In this document: positions 22,854-23,500 of the stretch, in pieces | Layout of the letters: each line of letters begins with the position of its first letter | How positions within the stretch are numbered: position 1 is the first letter of the stretch | Assembly (NCBI GenBank): GCA_018812385.1 | Contig: JAHJDU010000206.1 | Span: 1 to 23,500 of the forward strand | Direction of reading: 5' to 3' | Origin: Pseudomonadota bacterium | Lineage (GTDB): Bacteria > Desulfobacterota > Desulfobacteria > Desulfobacterales > Desulfobacteraceae | DNA: 23,500 nt | Notes under the pieces: model-generated | Seen by the model: the letters and a program-made list of their open reading frames with translations, nothing else | Database searches by the model: none | Told to the model about the DNA's origin: nothing | Translations under genes and position numbers: made by a program

Positions 22854-23339
22854 ATGACAAATATAAGTTTGGAAAACAAAAAAGTTCTGATTGTTGATGA
22901 TGAACCAGATGTTCTTGATTCTTTGGAAGAATTGCTCGATATGTGTACAATCGTAAGGGCCCAAAGCTTTGAAGAGGCAAACAATTTTCTTGAGACCCAG
23001 GAGTTTGATATAGCGATTCTTGATATCATGGGTGTTGATGGCTATCAGCTGCTGGAGATTGCTAACAAGAAAAATATTATACCTGTAATGCTTACAGCCC
23101 ATGCGCTCAGCCCGGATAATATTAAAAAATCATATCTTGGCGGTGCCTGCTCATATATACCAAAAGAAGAAATGATCAATATCGAAACATTTCTTATTGA
23201 TGTGCTCACAGCTAAAAAGGAAGGTAAAAACCCCTGGACAAACTGGTACAAAAGGCTTGGGTCATTTTGTGATAAAAAATTTGGCCCGGACTGGGACAAG
23301 GATGAAAAAGAATTCTGGGAAAAGATGATTTATTATTAA
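22854..23339 (+). CDS. Single-domain response regulator with an aromatic C-terminal tail
   Basis: Residues 8-120 form a receiver domain: D15-D16 in VLIVDDEPDV, phospho-acceptor D57 in AILDIMGVDGY, T81 in MLTAHA and K104 in YIPKEE. There is no DNA-binding or enzymatic output domain. The last 40 residues form a distinct charged tail rich in Trp and Phe (NPWTNWYKRLGSF, FGPDWDKDEKEFW), which could be a partner-binding segment. No histidine kinase is adjacent in the window. The ribosome binding site is GGAAAG. The partner and role are unknown; the gene could act in a phosphorelay or protein-interaction switch. Confidence 0.88.
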   Translation: MTNISLENKKVLIVDDEPDVLDSLEELLDMCTIVRAQSFEEANNFLETQEFDIAILDIMGVDGYQLLEIANKKNIIPVMLTAHALSPDNIKKSYLGGACSYIPKEEMINIETFLIDVLTAKKEGKNPWTNWYKRLGSFCDKKFGPDWDKDEKEFWEKMIYY

Positions 23340-23350
23340 ATCGATTATCT

Positions 23351-23500
23351 AGTGCCTGACCGAAAACCTGAAAATTTTTACGAGTACAAGGCGGGCGATA
23401 ATTTTAACCGGAGGAATACATTGAGTATTTTGAGGATTAACCCGATTTTATAAGATTGGTTGAGCCCAACGCAGTAATCGGGAAAATTGGCGGTTTTCGG
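23351..23500 (+). repeat. Near-complete copy of the dispersed TIR element, cut by the window end
   Basis: This reference copy begins TAGTGCCTGACCGAAAACC and ends, at the window edge, with GGCGGTTTTCGG, which the 3348-3387 copy shows would continue as TCGGGCACT. The element is therefore about 160 bases with near-identical 18-base terminal inverted repeats. Inside, CCCGATT (23441-23447) pairs with AATCGGG (23476-23482) around a nested GTTG-AGCC-CAAC hairpin. A GGAGG followed by TTG begins a ten-codon reading frame, probably fortuitous. There is no transposase gene, so it would be a non-autonomous element. Confidence 0.75.

Noticed and set aside
23351..23500. CRISPR array or small RNA gene in the repeat region
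   Set aside because: There are no regularly spaced direct repeats. The copies are scattered, inverted relative to each other and truncated, which fits a transposon-like element.

Overview
The window looks like a chromosomal segment of a sulfate-reducing deltaproteobacterium, probably of the Desulfobacteraceae (Desulfobacula/Desulfobacter-like). The reasons are a stand-alone dissimilatory-type ATP sulfurylase (sat), moderately AT-rich DNA, an rpmF-acpP-rpiB-glyA-comEB-nrdR-rib-nusB gene order and a ffh-rpsP-khpA-rimM-trmD-rplS-rnhB-yraN-rsmI order of the kind common in that group, and an in-frame UGA that is best read as selenocysteine. The genus is an inference. Coding density is very high and no gap without a gene exceeds about 180 bases.

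Layout. (1) 36-2278: a MEMO-family gene (+) converges on and overlaps gltX (-). (2) 2360-12580 (+): a long run starting at a clear promoter: rpmF, acpP, rpiB, glyA, dCMP deaminase, nrdR, ribD, ribE, ribBA, (internal promoter) ribH, nusB, a metallo-beta-lactamase hydrolase and a fused pabB-pabC. It joins ribosome/fatty-acid carrier functions, one-carbon and folate supply, deoxynucleotide control and a complete riboflavin pathway set except for the phosphatase step. (3) 12726-14089 (+): an exported DUF1573-type protein interrupted by UGA at the conserved Cys position, then a HAD phosphatase. (4) 14216-15493 (+): sat with its own leader and a strong terminator. (5) 15670-21651 (-): the translation/secretion operon ffh to rsmI. 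(6) 21749-23339 (+): rlmN and a single-domain response regulator.

The most notable item is the UGA-containing gene at 12726-13427. The reading frame continues cleanly through UGA at codon 68, the UGA falls on the first Cys of the DUF1573 Cys-Gly-Cys motif, and the only other thiol in the whole protein is the Cys two residues later. A standard gene caller would split this into a 67-residue fragment and a TTG-started remnant.

A second theme is a dispersed repeat with terminal inverted repeats (AGTGCCTGACCGAAAACC and its complement). Five copies, mostly partial, sit at gene 3' ends (3348, 9656, 12579, 15622, 23351), usually flanked by TA, as expected of a small non-autonomous (MITE-like) element. 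Two copies overlap or supply the stop codon of the gene before them.
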